Of a stretch of DNA of 60,703 nt, positions 1 through 7,714 are shown in pieces. The stretch's first letter is position 1. Each line of letters starts with the position of its first letter. This stretch comes from an uncultured Clostridia bacterium. Its GTDB lineage: Bacteria; Bacillota; Clostridia; Christensenellales; UBA1242. The notes under the pieces were generated by a model that saw only the letters and a list, made by a program, of their open reading frames with translations, had not been told where the DNA came from and ran no database searches. Position numbers and translations under genes: made by a program. Location: positions 1 to 60,703 of the forward strand of contig CAKVOF010000002.1 of NCBI GenBank assembly GCA_934778125.1, given 5' to 3'.

Positions 1-1
1 T

Positions 2-970
2 GTTGAAACTACTGCTGATTCAAGCAACTCAACAAGGAAAAAAAAGAAAAAAGTTAAGATTAAATACGTTAAAAAGAAAGTTAAAGTCTCAGAAGAAGAT
101 ATAATAAAATTTAACCTTTCACTTGCTAAAGACTATCTACTATATCTTTTTATGTTTTTGCTTGTTATGGGCGCTTCCGCTTTTTTATTTTATATGGGAT
201 TTAAAACTCCAGATCCTAAGATAACATATTTTATTTTCTTAGGGATTGTTGGAGCTTTATCTGTTGTTATGTTTCTTATATGTTTATTTAAGTCCATTTT
301 TAAAAAACAACTTTTAACAAAAACTTTATATAAAGAAGTTATCAAACCAAAACTTTCAACAAAAAACATTAGTTCTTCGTTTAAATATAATTCATCTCAA
401 AAACCAAAAAAAGAACAAAATGAAATTCTTGGAACCGTTACAAACAAATACATAATAAAGACCGTTTTACAAAAATTGACACTAAAAGAAAAAAACATTA
501 AAACCATTTGCAACGCAATTATCACAAAAAATAATGACTCGCTTACATTATTTTTAACCAAACTTAAAGGTAATTTTCCCAAAATATATGGCGAAAACGA
601 GTTGCCTAAAAACGCCGTAAAAATTAAATCTATCTCAAACAGCAATTTAAGTTTTGATATAACCTCACCAGACAAAAATTATGCAAAAAACATCTTAAAT
701 GGCGAAATAACTAAATCAATTAGTAGACTTTTAAATAGTTATAAAGAGTTTTCATTGTATATCTATAAAAACCACTTAATAATAATACTAAGTGGGAATC
801 AATTATTTAATTTATGTGAAAAAACAAAAACAGATAGAGCAAAATCTATATTAAGTGAAATTACAAGACTAACCGACTTTATAAGTGATAACTTTACTCT
901 TGTTGATCAATTAAATTCATTGCATTTAAAAGATTTAATGCCAAAACTAAAACAATCTAAGAAAAAATAA
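2..970 (+). CDS. Membrane protein of unknown function, 5' end outside window
   Basis: The frame is open from base 2, so the gene starts before the window; 322 residues are visible. The visible part begins with a very basic, Lys-rich stretch (about residues 13-28), then two hydrophobic segments (about 44-67 and 74-96) that look like a transmembrane hairpin, then about 225 mostly polar residues rich in Lys, Asn and Ser. I do not recognise a family. It ends just before a strong terminator and lies outside the phage-like element to its right, so it is probably a host gene. An ATG at 152 is in frame, but it falls inside the first hydrophobic segment and is unlikely to be the start. Confidence 0.6.
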   Translation, partial: VETTADSSNSTRKKKKKVKIKYVKKKVKVSEEDIIKFNLSLAKDYLLYLFMFLLVMGASAFLFYMGFKTPDPKITYFIFLGIVGALSVVMFLICLFKSIFKKQLLTKTLYKEVIKPKLSTKNISSSFKYNSSQKPKKEQNEILGTVTNKYIIKTVLQKLTLKEKNIKTICNAIITKNNDSLTLFLTKLKGNFPKIYGENELPKNAVKIKSISNSNLSFDITSPDKNYAKNILNGEITKSISRLLNSYKEFSLYIYKNHLIIILSGNQLFNLCEKTKTDRAKSILSEITRLTDFISDNFTLVDQLNSLHLKDLMPKLKQSKKK

Positions 971-992
971 TCTATCGTGTTAAATTAAAACA

Positions 993-1039
993 AACTTGAA
1001 TATAGGTTAAAACCATAATCATATTCAAGTTATTTTTTT
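993..1039 (+). terminator. Rho-independent terminator of the first gene
   Basis: An 11-bp perfect inverted repeat (arms 993-1003 and 1021-1031, AACTTGAATAT / ATATTCAAGTT) is followed by a run of T. It lies 22 bp after the stop codon of the preceding gene. Confidence 0.85.
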
Positions 1040-1066
1040 TTGTCAATTATAAAGTATTAATATTTC

Positions 1067-1083
1067 TTTATTTAAACTTTTTT
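1067..1083 (+). repeat. Left 17-bp direct repeat, candidate attL
   Basis: TTTATTTAAACTTTTTT occurs exactly here and at 13344-13360, flanking the phage-like block. Both copies are AT-rich, so chance or local low complexity cannot be excluded, but both lie where the element should end. Confidence 0.45.
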
Positions 1084-1085
1084 GT

Positions 1086-1129
1086 AAAGTTTTATTCTTA
1101 TAGCAAATAAGGATGAAACTTTTTTTATT
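1086..1129 (+). terminator. Hairpin with T-run inside left end of element
   Basis: A 16-bp stem (arms 1086-1101 and 1107-1122) with a 5-base loop contains two G-T wobble pairs and is followed by a run of T. In the circular form of the element it would lie downstream of the transposase gene and could end that transcript. Confidence 0.6.
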
Positions 1130-1182
1130 ACATAAAACTGTTAGCCTTCGCCTTATTTAATTTAAGCAAAGGGGGTGTAAAT

Positions 1183-1380
1183 TTGGCATATCGCACTAGA
1201 AGAGCTTATAGCACTAATAAGCCTAGAAGAAAAAAGAGTTCTTATACAGAACTAGAAAGAATGGCTTACAATTTGGGTAAAGTTAAGCGTGGTTTAAACA
1301 ACCCAAACAGCAGAGTGTTTGAAAGTTACAAGAATGGTTGCACTGGTAAAACAACAAAGAATAGAAAACCATTAATTTAG
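1183..1380 (+). CDS. Small basic phage protein, unknown function
   Basis: The 65-residue protein is very basic (many Arg and Lys throughout) with no hydrophobic segment. The start is TTG, placed just after a strong GGGGG-type ribosome site (about 1170-1175); there is no in-frame ATG that would fit better. It is the first gene of the phage-like element and lies 19 bp before another basic protein of similar style. A nucleic-acid-binding role is suggested by charge only. I do not recognise the family. Confidence 0.6.
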   Translation: MAYRTRRAYSTNKPRRKKSSYTELERMAYNLGKVKRGLNNPNSRVFESYKNGCTGKTTKNRKPLI

Positions 1381-1399
1381 TTTATAAAGGAGAAAATGT

Positions 1400-1780
1400 T
1401 TGAGTATTCGCACAAGAAAAAAGAGTGGCTTTGCTAGGACAAAAAATTACCCACACAAAAGACACCCTGCAACTTATAATCGTATTGGAAATGATGAAAT
1501 AGAATACATTACTTTCACACATCATAACCCAGCAAGAATTAATGATAAAACTTATAACACACTACCCCTATCAACGAATATTGATGTTACAGAAAGGGGC
1601 AAAAGCAAGTCTTACGCATTTCCAAAAGTATTTTTAGGCAAAAGGTCGGCACTTGGTAAAGAAGATAAAAATTTAAGTTTAACAAAAGAAGATAAAAAAT
1701 TTGTTGATAGTTTATTTAAAACTTTACCAAAAGTAAAAGTCCCTTATTCCACTAATTCCAAAAAGAAAAAACGAAAATAA
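1400..1780 (+). CDS. Basic phage protein, unknown function
   Basis: The 126-residue protein has basic N and C termini (both rich in Lys/Arg) and a more neutral middle containing several His, Thr and Asn residues around 40-45. The start is TTG at 1400, 6 bases after AAAGGAGA; the overlapping ATG at 1396 leads only to a short frame. No transmembrane segment is seen. Together with the preceding gene it forms a small early cassette before a structured non-coding stretch. Function unknown; DNA binding is a guess from composition. Confidence 0.6.
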   Translation: MSIRTRKKSGFARTKNYPHKRHPATYNRIGNDEIEYITFTHHNPARINDKTYNTLPLSTNIDVTERGKSKSYAFPKVFLGKRSALGKEDKNLSLTKEDKKFVDSLFKTLPKVKVPYSTNSKKKKRK

Positions 1781-1785
1781 AAAAA

Positions 1786-1860
1786 GAAAGTGCCTACAAG
1801 TATATAAATACTTCATTTGGTAGGGGGCTACAAGGTTTTACAACCGAGCCAATCACTTTC
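1786..1860. other. Three-way-junction secondary structure element
   Basis: An outer 7-bp stem GAAAGTG (1786-1792) / CACTTTC (1854-1860) encloses two nested stems. The first is CCTAC (1793-1797) / GTAGG (1820-1824), with AAGTAT / ATACTT (1798-1803 / 1808-1813) inside it. The second is GGCT (about 1826-1829) / AGCC (about 1847-1850), with GGTT / AACC inside. It lies just after the stop of the basic protein gene. It may be a transcript element or a folded ssDNA signal of the phage. It has no T-run, so it is not an ordinary terminator. Confidence 0.5.
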
Positions 1861-1915
1861 AACAACTATTATACTCAAAAAAATTATAAAGTCAACCCTT
1901 TATAACAAAAAAGTT

Positions 1916-2033
1916 CCGACATCGTCACCAAATTCAATTTGGTGTTGTTCGGCACACAATTACAACTGAATAAAACTGTAAGTTTCCTATGAATGTAGTA
2001 GTAGGCACACAATCGGTAGTTATAAAGCCGATT
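1916..2033. other. Pair of hairpins upstream of candidate ssDNA-binding gene
   Basis: The first hairpin has a perfect core ACCAAATT-C-AATTTGGT (1927-1943), extended by imperfect pairing to about 1916-1952. The second is AATCGG (2011-2016) / CCGATT (2028-2033). The 8-mer GGCACACA precedes or ends each hairpin (1951 and 2004). With the element at 1786-1860 this makes the whole 298-bp gap between genes (1781-2078) highly structured. Confidence 0.5.
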
Positions 2034-2078
2034 ACAAAAAAACTAGCCAATAAAAATAAAATATAAGGAGAATAAAAA

Positions 2079-2393
2079 ATGGCAAATAATGTTAAAAGAA
2101 TGATTAAAGAAGATGGAATTGTATTAGAAAAAATTTATAAAAAAGCTTCTGACACTATGAAGTTGTCTGATGGTCGTGTTATTGAAGCACAACCTGAAAG
2201 ATATTTCTTAAAATGTGTTAGTGGCGAAGATTTTGTAAAAGATACTGGTTTTTTGAACTCAACAATCTTGGAATATAAAGTGGACAAGCAAGTATTCGAT
2301 AAAGTTATCGCATACTCCCCTGTCATTGTAAGATATGAAGTTTCCAATTTTGGTGCAAAAGCAGTATCAGCAGAACTTAAAGAAAATAAATAA
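2079..2393 (+). CDS. Candidate phage ssDNA-binding protein (pV-like position)
   Basis: The 104-residue soluble protein has mixed charge, with alternating hydrophobic and polar residues in the middle that suggest beta structure. It starts at ATG, 11 bases after AAGGAG, in a strong initiation context. It lies immediately before the small coat-like genes, the place held by the ssDNA-binding protein gene V in Ff phages. No sequence motif proves this; the assignment rests on size, position and expected abundance. It is 14 bp from the next gene and probably co-transcribed. Confidence 0.5.
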   Translation: MANNVKRMIKEDGIVLEKIYKKASDTMKLSDGRVIEAQPERYFLKCVSGEDFVKDTGFLNSTILEYKVDKQVFDKVIAYSPVIVRYEVSNFGAKAVSAELKENK

Positions 2394-2407
2394 AGAGGAG
2401 AATCAAT

Positions 2408-2605
2408 TTGACAGTATTTAAAAATTTTATGTTAGTGCTTTTAGGTATGGTGTGTGCAGCTGCAATTTTCTGTGCAACAGTTGGTATTGGCTGTGCAGTA
2501 AACGGTGTAACTTTCGGGCAACAAATTGTTGATTGGTTTGGCACAGCAAAACCCGCTGTTGATACTGGTGCAGAAGCACTTGCAATGATTAAACCAATAA
2601 TCTAA
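2408..2605 (+). CDS. Small membrane protein, candidate phage coat protein
   Basis: The 65-residue protein has a hydrophobic N-terminal helix (about residues 7-33, with three Cys) followed by an amphipathic Ala-rich segment with acidic residues. The size and single membrane segment resemble the major coat proteins of filamentous phages. The start is TTG, 6 bases after AGGAG. The gene is followed 15 bp later by another tiny membrane protein and then a terminator, as expected for highly expressed coat genes. It is not assigned by homology. Confidence 0.55.
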   Translation: MTVFKNFMLVLLGMVCAAAIFCATVGIGCAVNGVTFGQQIVDWFGTAKPAVDTGAEALAMIKPII

Positions 2606-2620
2606 TAAAGGAATTGTTCT

Positions 2621-2779
2621 ATGAAAAAAATATTACTAATTATTATAATAGTTGTTTTAGTAGTGTTGTTTGGAACATTCCCATTATCCATTCTATCTAA
2701 AATTTTTCAGTTCATTGGCAATGCTATTGAAGGGCTAGCAAAAGTATTAAATTTTTTCGGGTGGAATGGAATTGTGTAA
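2621..2779 (+). CDS. Tiny hydrophobic protein, candidate minor or major coat protein
   Basis: A 52-residue reading frame starts at ATG with AAAGGAA upstream (about 2607-2613). A basic start (MKK) is followed by an almost continuous hydrophobic helix (about residues 4-25) and a second amphipathic helix (about 26-45). It sits between the 65-residue membrane protein and a strong terminator. Either of these two small proteins could be the major coat protein. It was short enough to be missed by length-filtered gene finding. Confidence 0.6.
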   Translation: MKKILLIIIIVVLVVLFGTFPLSILSKIFQFIGNAIEGLAKVLNFFGWNGIV

Positions 2780-2784
2780 TAAAC

Positions 2785-2826
2785 AAAAGCACTATCTAGG
2801 ACAACCTATGTAGTGCTTTTTATTTT
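2785..2826 (+). terminator. Rho-independent terminator after the coat-like genes
   Basis: A 10-bp perfect stem (AAAAGCACTA at 2785-2794, TAGTGCTTTT at 2811-2820) is followed by a T-rich tail. A terminator right after the coat gene is the known arrangement in Ff phages, where it limits expression of the downstream adsorption gene. Confidence 0.85.
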
Positions 2827-2853
2827 AATTAAAATTTATATAAAGGAGAAAAT

Positions 2854-4242
2854 ATGAAAATATTAAAAGTTTTAGGTAACTGTTGTTTAGTTTTCCTTGC
2901 AGTAATTAGTGTTTGTATCTCCCTTGCATTTTGTTATTATCATTTTTTTGTTGATGATATTATAATGGGTGTCAATTATATAGACAACCAAGTAGGCTTA
3001 GATATTGAAGAAAAATTAAAAAATGATACTACTATAACCGAAGAAGAGAGAAACGAACTAGAAGACAGATATTTTCTAGAAGTCAACTATTATAGCAACG
3101 AGAAAAAGAATGGTATCGAACTGCAAGAGTTAAAACTTAATTATTTTACAGATTATTCTTTGACTTCTTCTGCTTATCGTTCTACTGGTATGCAATATAT
3201 CGGCAATTACAAGGCACTTCCACTAGACACTTGGGATGGAAACAGTGAAGTTAAGTTTATGAAACTATTTGGTAATAACGATAGATATTACGGAACTTCT
3301 GATGAATGTGTTGCAATAGCAAACAATTATGTTGACCCAAACTTCTATTACTATGACTCAATAAATGGTGTCAATTTTAATGGTATAACCAACAATAATG
3401 GTAGTATCGCAACAGAACTTAAAAGAACAACTGGCTTTATTGTAAAGATAGATAATAGGGCTTTTGAAGTTAGACTTAACAAATACTTTGATAAAGATGT
3501 TGGCGATGTTAGAAATATCTTTGGTGTAGGTTGGAAAGTTGGCGAAAAATACAACCGTTATTATTACACCTATGGTAGTCTTTTCCAATCATGTTTACAA
3601 GCAACAAATATTCAAAGTGCTGGGAATGGAACATTTTATGTAACAGTAGATTTAAGTTCTTTATTTTCAATAAGAGAATACGACCTTACAACTAAAAAAT
3701 ACAAAGAAGATAATGTTACAGATGTTATTAAAAACTATGCTGTTATGAAATTCACAAAAAATGAAAATGGTGCAAGTAATAGCACTCAATCCATGTTCGG
3801 TATTATTGAAAATAGCACTAAATACGACTTAAAAGAAGACAAAATAGACACTACTTACTGGCAAGAAAGAATGCTTTATACATTATCTGAGAAAGACTTC
3901 ACTTATCGTTATAGTGATGTTTACAAGGGCTATTTTGCTAGTCTTAATTTAGACACTAAAAAGATGTTTGCAGATATGCCAAGAGCAAAAGTCAATATAA
4001 CCATGAACTTACAATCAAAATATTTGACAGATAACAAAATTAACATTGTTGGTTTTGATTATAACGGACTAGAAGATTTTGAAATTGATACGTTAACAAT
4101 TACTGGTAAAAGTCAAACATTTTATTTACTAGAAAAATCATTGTATAACACCAATTTACAAATACTTAAATATTCTAGTGGAATAACATTTGATTTTGGC
4201 TCTAATGCCATAAATAACGAATATACGGGGGTGGCTCTATGA
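2854..4242 (+). CDS. Membrane-anchored exported phage protein, unknown
   Basis: The 462-residue protein has an N-terminal hydrophobic segment (about residues 8-34) with Cys residues and then a long polar, Tyr/Asn-rich extracytoplasmic region without further clear membrane segments. A good ribosome site (AAAGGAG) precedes the ATG. The last 4 bases overlap the next gene (ATGA), indicating translational coupling. It is the first of three consecutive single-anchor proteins between the coat terminator and the Zot gene, where virion tip and assembly proteins are expected. I do not recognise a family. Confidence 0.6.
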   Translation: MKILKVLGNCCLVFLAVISVCISLAFCYYHFFVDDIIMGVNYIDNQVGLDIEEKLKNDTTITEEERNELEDRYFLEVNYYSNEKKNGIELQELKLNYFTDYSLTSSAYRSTGMQYIGNYKALPLDTWDGNSEVKFMKLFGNNDRYYGTSDECVAIANNYVDPNFYYYDSINGVNFNGITNNNGSIATELKRTTGFIVKIDNRAFEVRLNKYFDKDVGDVRNIFGVGWKVGEKYNRYYYTYGSLFQSCLQATNIQSAGNGTFYVTVDLSSLFSIREYDLTTKKYKEDNVTDVIKNYAVMKFTKNENGASNSTQSMFGIIENSTKYDLKEDKIDTTYWQERMLYTLSEKDFTYRYSDVYKGYFASLNLDTKKMFADMPRAKVNITMNLQSKYLTDNKINIVGFDYNGLEDFEIDTLTITGKSQTFYLLEKSLYNTNLQILKYSSGITFDFGSNAINNEYTGVAL

Positions 4243-4751
4243 AATGGTATTCTTATGTAATCTGCTTTATTTTAATAGTTGTAGGCACATTTTGTGGTAT
4301 TCAGTTATTTAAAGAAGTTAAAGCTGAAAGTTATGTAAATGGCACAATAGATATTTCTAATAAATTTAGTCAAGAAAGTTTCTTTTATTCTGACCAAAGT
4401 GTAGTGTTTTATCACGATACTTACGATGATACAGACACATATTCTTTTGAAAAGGACTTGTTAAAGGTTGAAGATTTTAACGGAACTGATAAAGAATATA
4501 AGATTGTTCTTAATAACTATGTATTGACTAATTGCGATATTAAGGCTGGCTCTATCTTCTCTACTATTTTAATGGACTTTTACAACACTGATGGAGAACT
4601 TGTTTGCCCCGCAACAATGCAGATGTCTATCAAATTTTTAAGCAACAAAACACAATTAACCTTAACAACAAAAGGTAACAAAAATTCAAGTTTCTTTGAA
4701 CAGTATTTCAAAGATAATGGCATTAAATTACAAGTTATAGAAATTTTATAA
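4239..4751 (+). CDS. Membrane-anchored exported phage protein, unknown
   Basis: The 170-residue protein has one N-terminal membrane segment (about residues 4-24) and a small extracytoplasmic domain rich in Asp, Thr and aromatic residues that looks mostly beta. It is translationally coupled to the upstream gene by a 4-base overlap and ends 10 bp before the next. Possible minor virion protein. No family recognised. Confidence 0.6.
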   Translation: MKWYSYVICFILIVVGTFCGIQLFKEVKAESYVNGTIDISNKFSQESFFYSDQSVVFYHDTYDDTDTYSFEKDLLKVEDFNGTDKEYKIVLNNYVLTNCDIKAGSIFSTILMDFYNTDGELVCPATMQMSIKFLSNKTQLTLTTKGNKNSSFFEQYFKDNGIKLQVIEIL

Positions 4752-4761
4752 AGGAGAAACT

Positions 4762-6882
4762 ATGGAAACAAAAAAAGTTTTAGGTATTATATTTAGCCTA
4801 CTCTTTGTTGGTGCATTTGCTTTTGTTCTTTCTTGGGGAATTATAAACTTCAATAAAATTAAAGATGGAATGTCTGGAACTGGTGTTTATACCAAAGAAG
4901 ATATAAACAAGTCGTACGAAGATGGTTATAATACTGCTCTAACAGATAAAGAAGAATATACAAAGCTTATTGCTAGTTATAGAGATACAATCACAACATT
5001 AAATGATAATATCTCACAACTTAATTCACAAGTTACTATTCTTCAAAATAACAACAAAGATTATTCAAATCAAATTGACAAATTGAACACACAAAAAACT
5101 TCTCTTGAAACACAAGTAAATAATCTTACTACAATCAAAACAAATAATGAAACCACTATTGCAAGTTTGAATAGTCAAATCGCAAGTTTGCGAAATCAAG
5201 TTACTAATCTTACAAATAGTGGCGAAGATAAAAGCGAACAAATCAAAACTTTGAACAGCCAAATTACGACATTACAAAACACTGTTTCACAGTTACAAAC
5301 CATTAATAATATGAATGTTGATACTATCACAAGTTTGAATACACAAATTACTAATCTTAATACTCAAATAAGTGATATGACTTTACAATCTCAAAATTCA
5401 CAAAGTCAAATCAATGCTCTTAACAACAAAATCAGCGAACTACAAACAAGTGTAACTTACTATGAAAGTTATATTGCACAACTTGAAAATGGCGAACAGG
5501 TCGTTGCAACATTCGAGTTTGATGGAAGTGTCTATAATATTCAAATCGTAAATAAAGGTTCTAAACTTTCTGTAACAACTCCAACAAGTACTGACTATAA
5601 AATATTTAATGTTTGGACTGTAAATGGTTCTGCTATTGATTTATCTACTTACACAATTACTACCAACACAAAAATTGTTGCAGATGTTACATATAAATAT
5701 GATGTTAAATTCAAAGTTGACAATACAATTTACAATAGTCAAATAGTAACTAAAAATTGTTATGCAACAATACCCACAAATCCAACTAAAACTGGTTATG
5801 AGTTTGATGGTTGGTCTTTGAATGGTGTTGATGTTATATCAGATATTACAACTAGACAAGTTACACAAAATGTAACATATATTGCCGTGTTTACTAAAGT
5901 TCATAATGTTACTTTTATTAATGGAGACAATGTTATTTCAACTCAGATGATAAGAAATGGTGAATATGCAGAAACTCCTTCCAAACCTTTTAAACCTGGA
6001 TATCTTTTTAATGGTTGGACTATAAATTCTTTACCTGTGGAATTGACATCATATAAGATTTTTAACGATGTTGTAATTAATTCTAATTTTTCTCAATTAA
6101 CTTGGAAAGAAACTGACACCGGTATTTATACTCCTGGTCCTGTTGTAACTTTTAATTCAAAACAATATTCAATAATTGATGGTAATGTTCATGTTTTTGA
6201 CAAAGACAACAAGCAATGGAATTTGATTATAACAAATCCAGATACAACTTTGACTTCTGTTTCTTTATGGACTGATAATACACATTTATTCATTTCATAT
6301 AATAATAGCAATGGACTAAAACCACACAATTATTTTATAGATACTGAAAAAAATCAATTAATTGAAACCCCATTCTTTAGTAAAAGTGTAATTTTTATAT
6401 ATAATACAATTATTAATATTGATGGTATTATTTATTTAAATTCTTCTAATCCTTTAGATTCTTCACATTCTACAGAAGTGTTTAATAGCGAAACTATGCA
6501 GTTTGAAGAAAGCGAAATAACTTTACCTGTTGGTGAATATTTCACTTTTAAGGGTATTACTTATGTATTTTATCAAAATATTCTTTACAAATATAATAAA
6601 AACACTAATGCTTTAGAAGATATTGGATTTACTAAAAGGTTTACTTCTGTTTCTGGCTTTTGGACTGATGGTGATACTTTATATTTTAGTGCTCCGGGTT
6701 ATAGTGATGATGTAAATGTTTGTCTAAATGAAATAACTAATACTTGGGTTGAAATAACTTGGGATACTGCTTCTCAAATACGTGGTATGGATGTTTGGTC
6801 TGATGGAGAGAATGTTTATGTTTCTTGTAAAAATCCATATACAAACACTACGTATGCGTATGTTTTATCAGTAAAAAATTAG
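4762..6882 (+). CDS. Long surface protein: coiled coil, InlB-type repeats, propeller-like end; candidate adsorption protein
   Basis: The 706-residue protein begins with a membrane anchor or uncleaved signal (about residues 6-28). A long coiled coil follows (about 68-243) with repeated Leu-Asn-Ser/Thr-Gln units. Then come three repeats of the Listeria-Bacteroides (InlB B) type (about 246-311, 313-378, 380-443), each with a G-Y-x-F-x-G-W-like core in the second half, clearest in repeats 2 and 3. The remainder (about 447-706) has Kelch-like beta repeats with recurring W-T-D and Y/F-x-S patterns. This layout suits an extended stalk with a binding head. By position it may replace pIII of filamentous phages, binding the receptor on the host cell. 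That role is inferred. Confidence 0.65.
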   Translation: METKKVLGIIFSLLFVGAFAFVLSWGIINFNKIKDGMSGTGVYTKEDINKSYEDGYNTALTDKEEYTKLIASYRDTITTLNDNISQLNSQVTILQNNNKDYSNQIDKLNTQKTSLETQVNNLTTIKTNNETTIASLNSQIASLRNQVTNLTNSGEDKSEQIKTLNSQITTLQNTVSQLQTINNMNVDTITSLNTQITNLNTQISDMTLQSQNSQSQINALNNKISELQTSVTYYESYIAQLENGEQVVATFEFDGSVYNIQIVNKGSKLSVTTPTSTDYKIFNVWTVNGSAIDLSTYTITTNTKIVADVTYKYDVKFKVDNTIYNSQIVTKNCYATIPTNPTKTGYEFDGWSLNGVDVISDITTRQVTQNVTYIAVFTKVHNVTFINGDNVISTQMIRNGEYAETPSKPFKPGYLFNGWTINSLPVELTSYKIFNDVVINSNFSQLTWKETDTGIYTPGPVVTFNSKQYSIIDGNVHVFDKDNKQWNLIITNPDTTLTSVSLWTDNTHLFISYNNSNGLKPHNYFIDTEKNQLIETPFFSKSVIFIYNTIINIDGIIYLNSSNPLDSSHSTEVFNSETMQFEESEITLPVGEYFTFKGITYVFYQNILYKYNKNTNALEDIGFTKRFTSVSGFWTDGDTLYFSAPGYSDDVNVCLNEITNTWVEITWDTASQIRGMDVWSDGENVYVSCKNPYTNTTYAYVLSVKN

Positions 6883-6895
6883 GTTGATACGAATT

Positions 6896-7714
6896 ATGAT
6901 AACAATAATTTTTGCACCGCCAAGAACTGGTAAAACTTGCTTTATGACGCATATGTTAAACATTCAAGCATTCAATAGACAACGAAACAGACAAATGCAA
7001 GTAGAACTATCAAACAAAGTGCAAAACGGCTTTACAAATATAAAGACTATACCTATTCACTGTGTTTCAGCCAACTATGACTGCAAATTCAAAAAGTTTG
7101 GGTATAGTCCAAGATTTAGCCGTAGAATAAACCCATATAGACTAGGCTTTGCAAACAAGTTTGTAAAAACACATTTCAACTTACCTTTTGAGTGTATCGG
7201 CATAACGGAAGCCCAAAAGTATTTGAATAGTAGAATGTCAATGTATTTTCCCGAATGGCAAAGCCGTTGGTACGAACAGCACGGACACAATAATTTAGAT
7301 ATATTCCTAGACACCCAAAGACCAATGCTAATCGATGTAAACATTCGAGAACTAGCACAGTTTATTGAAATTGTAAAACTTGACATTGATTATGATGAAT
7401 ATGACAAAGTTAAAAGTTTAACTTGGAAAATTAGAAAGATTGAAAATAGTAGCCTATTTGATAGATATATGGCAAGCGGAAAGAAAGATAAAGAGTGCTA
7501 TACCGAAGAAACAGTAACAGCAAACTACAATGTATTTGAGTGTTATGATAGTCAAAATTGCAAGCCAAAGTTCTATGAAGGTCACTTTGATGAAGATATT
7601 GACTATAACGAAAGTGAAAATACGGAAGAGACACTGCAAGGCTATATCAAATATTTACAAGGAAACGATGATGAGCTACCCGAAAATTATTATCAAAGGA
7701 GAAAAGCAAGTTGA
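6896..7714 (+). CDS. Zot-like P-loop ATPase, phage assembly (pI-like)
   Basis: The N terminus reads as a beta strand followed by a Walker A motif APPRTGKT (residues 7-14 from the ATG). A second strand ends in ITEAQ (about 103-107), the place of the usual DEAQ in Zot proteins, and a third ends in a conserved-style D-T-Q-R-P (about 139-143). These three strands are typical of the Zot/pI family, which drives filamentous phage extrusion. The C-terminal part is acidic and shows no membrane segment, unlike pI of Ff phages. An in-frame TTG at 6884 would add 4 residues; the ATG at 6896 gives the usual family N terminus. It ends with a 4-base overlap with the next gene. Confidence 0.75.
   Translation: MITIIFAPPRTGKTCFMTHMLNIQAFNRQRNRQMQVELSNKVQNGFTNIKTIPIHCVSANYDCKFKKFGYSPRFSRRINPYRLGFANKFVKTHFNLPFECIGITEAQKYLNSRMSMYFPEWQSRWYEQHGHNNLDIFLDTQRPMLIDVNIRELAQFIEIVKLDIDYDEYDKVKSLTWKIRKIENSSLFDRYMASGKKDKECYTEETVTANYNVFECYDSQNCKPKFYEGHFDEDIDYNESENTEETLQGYIKYLQGNDDELPENYYQRRKAS

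Noticed and set aside
1786..1860. Self-cleaving ribozyme (hammerhead type)
   Set aside because: The branched shape fits, but the conserved CTGATGA and GAAA core bases are not in the required places.
4942..5480. Repetitive DNA in the coiled-coil part of the 706-residue gene as a CRISPR or tandem repeat array
   Set aside because: Repeats are irregular, in frame and encode Leu/Asn/Gln heptads; there are no identical direct repeats with unique spacers. No CRISPR array is seen anywhere in the window.
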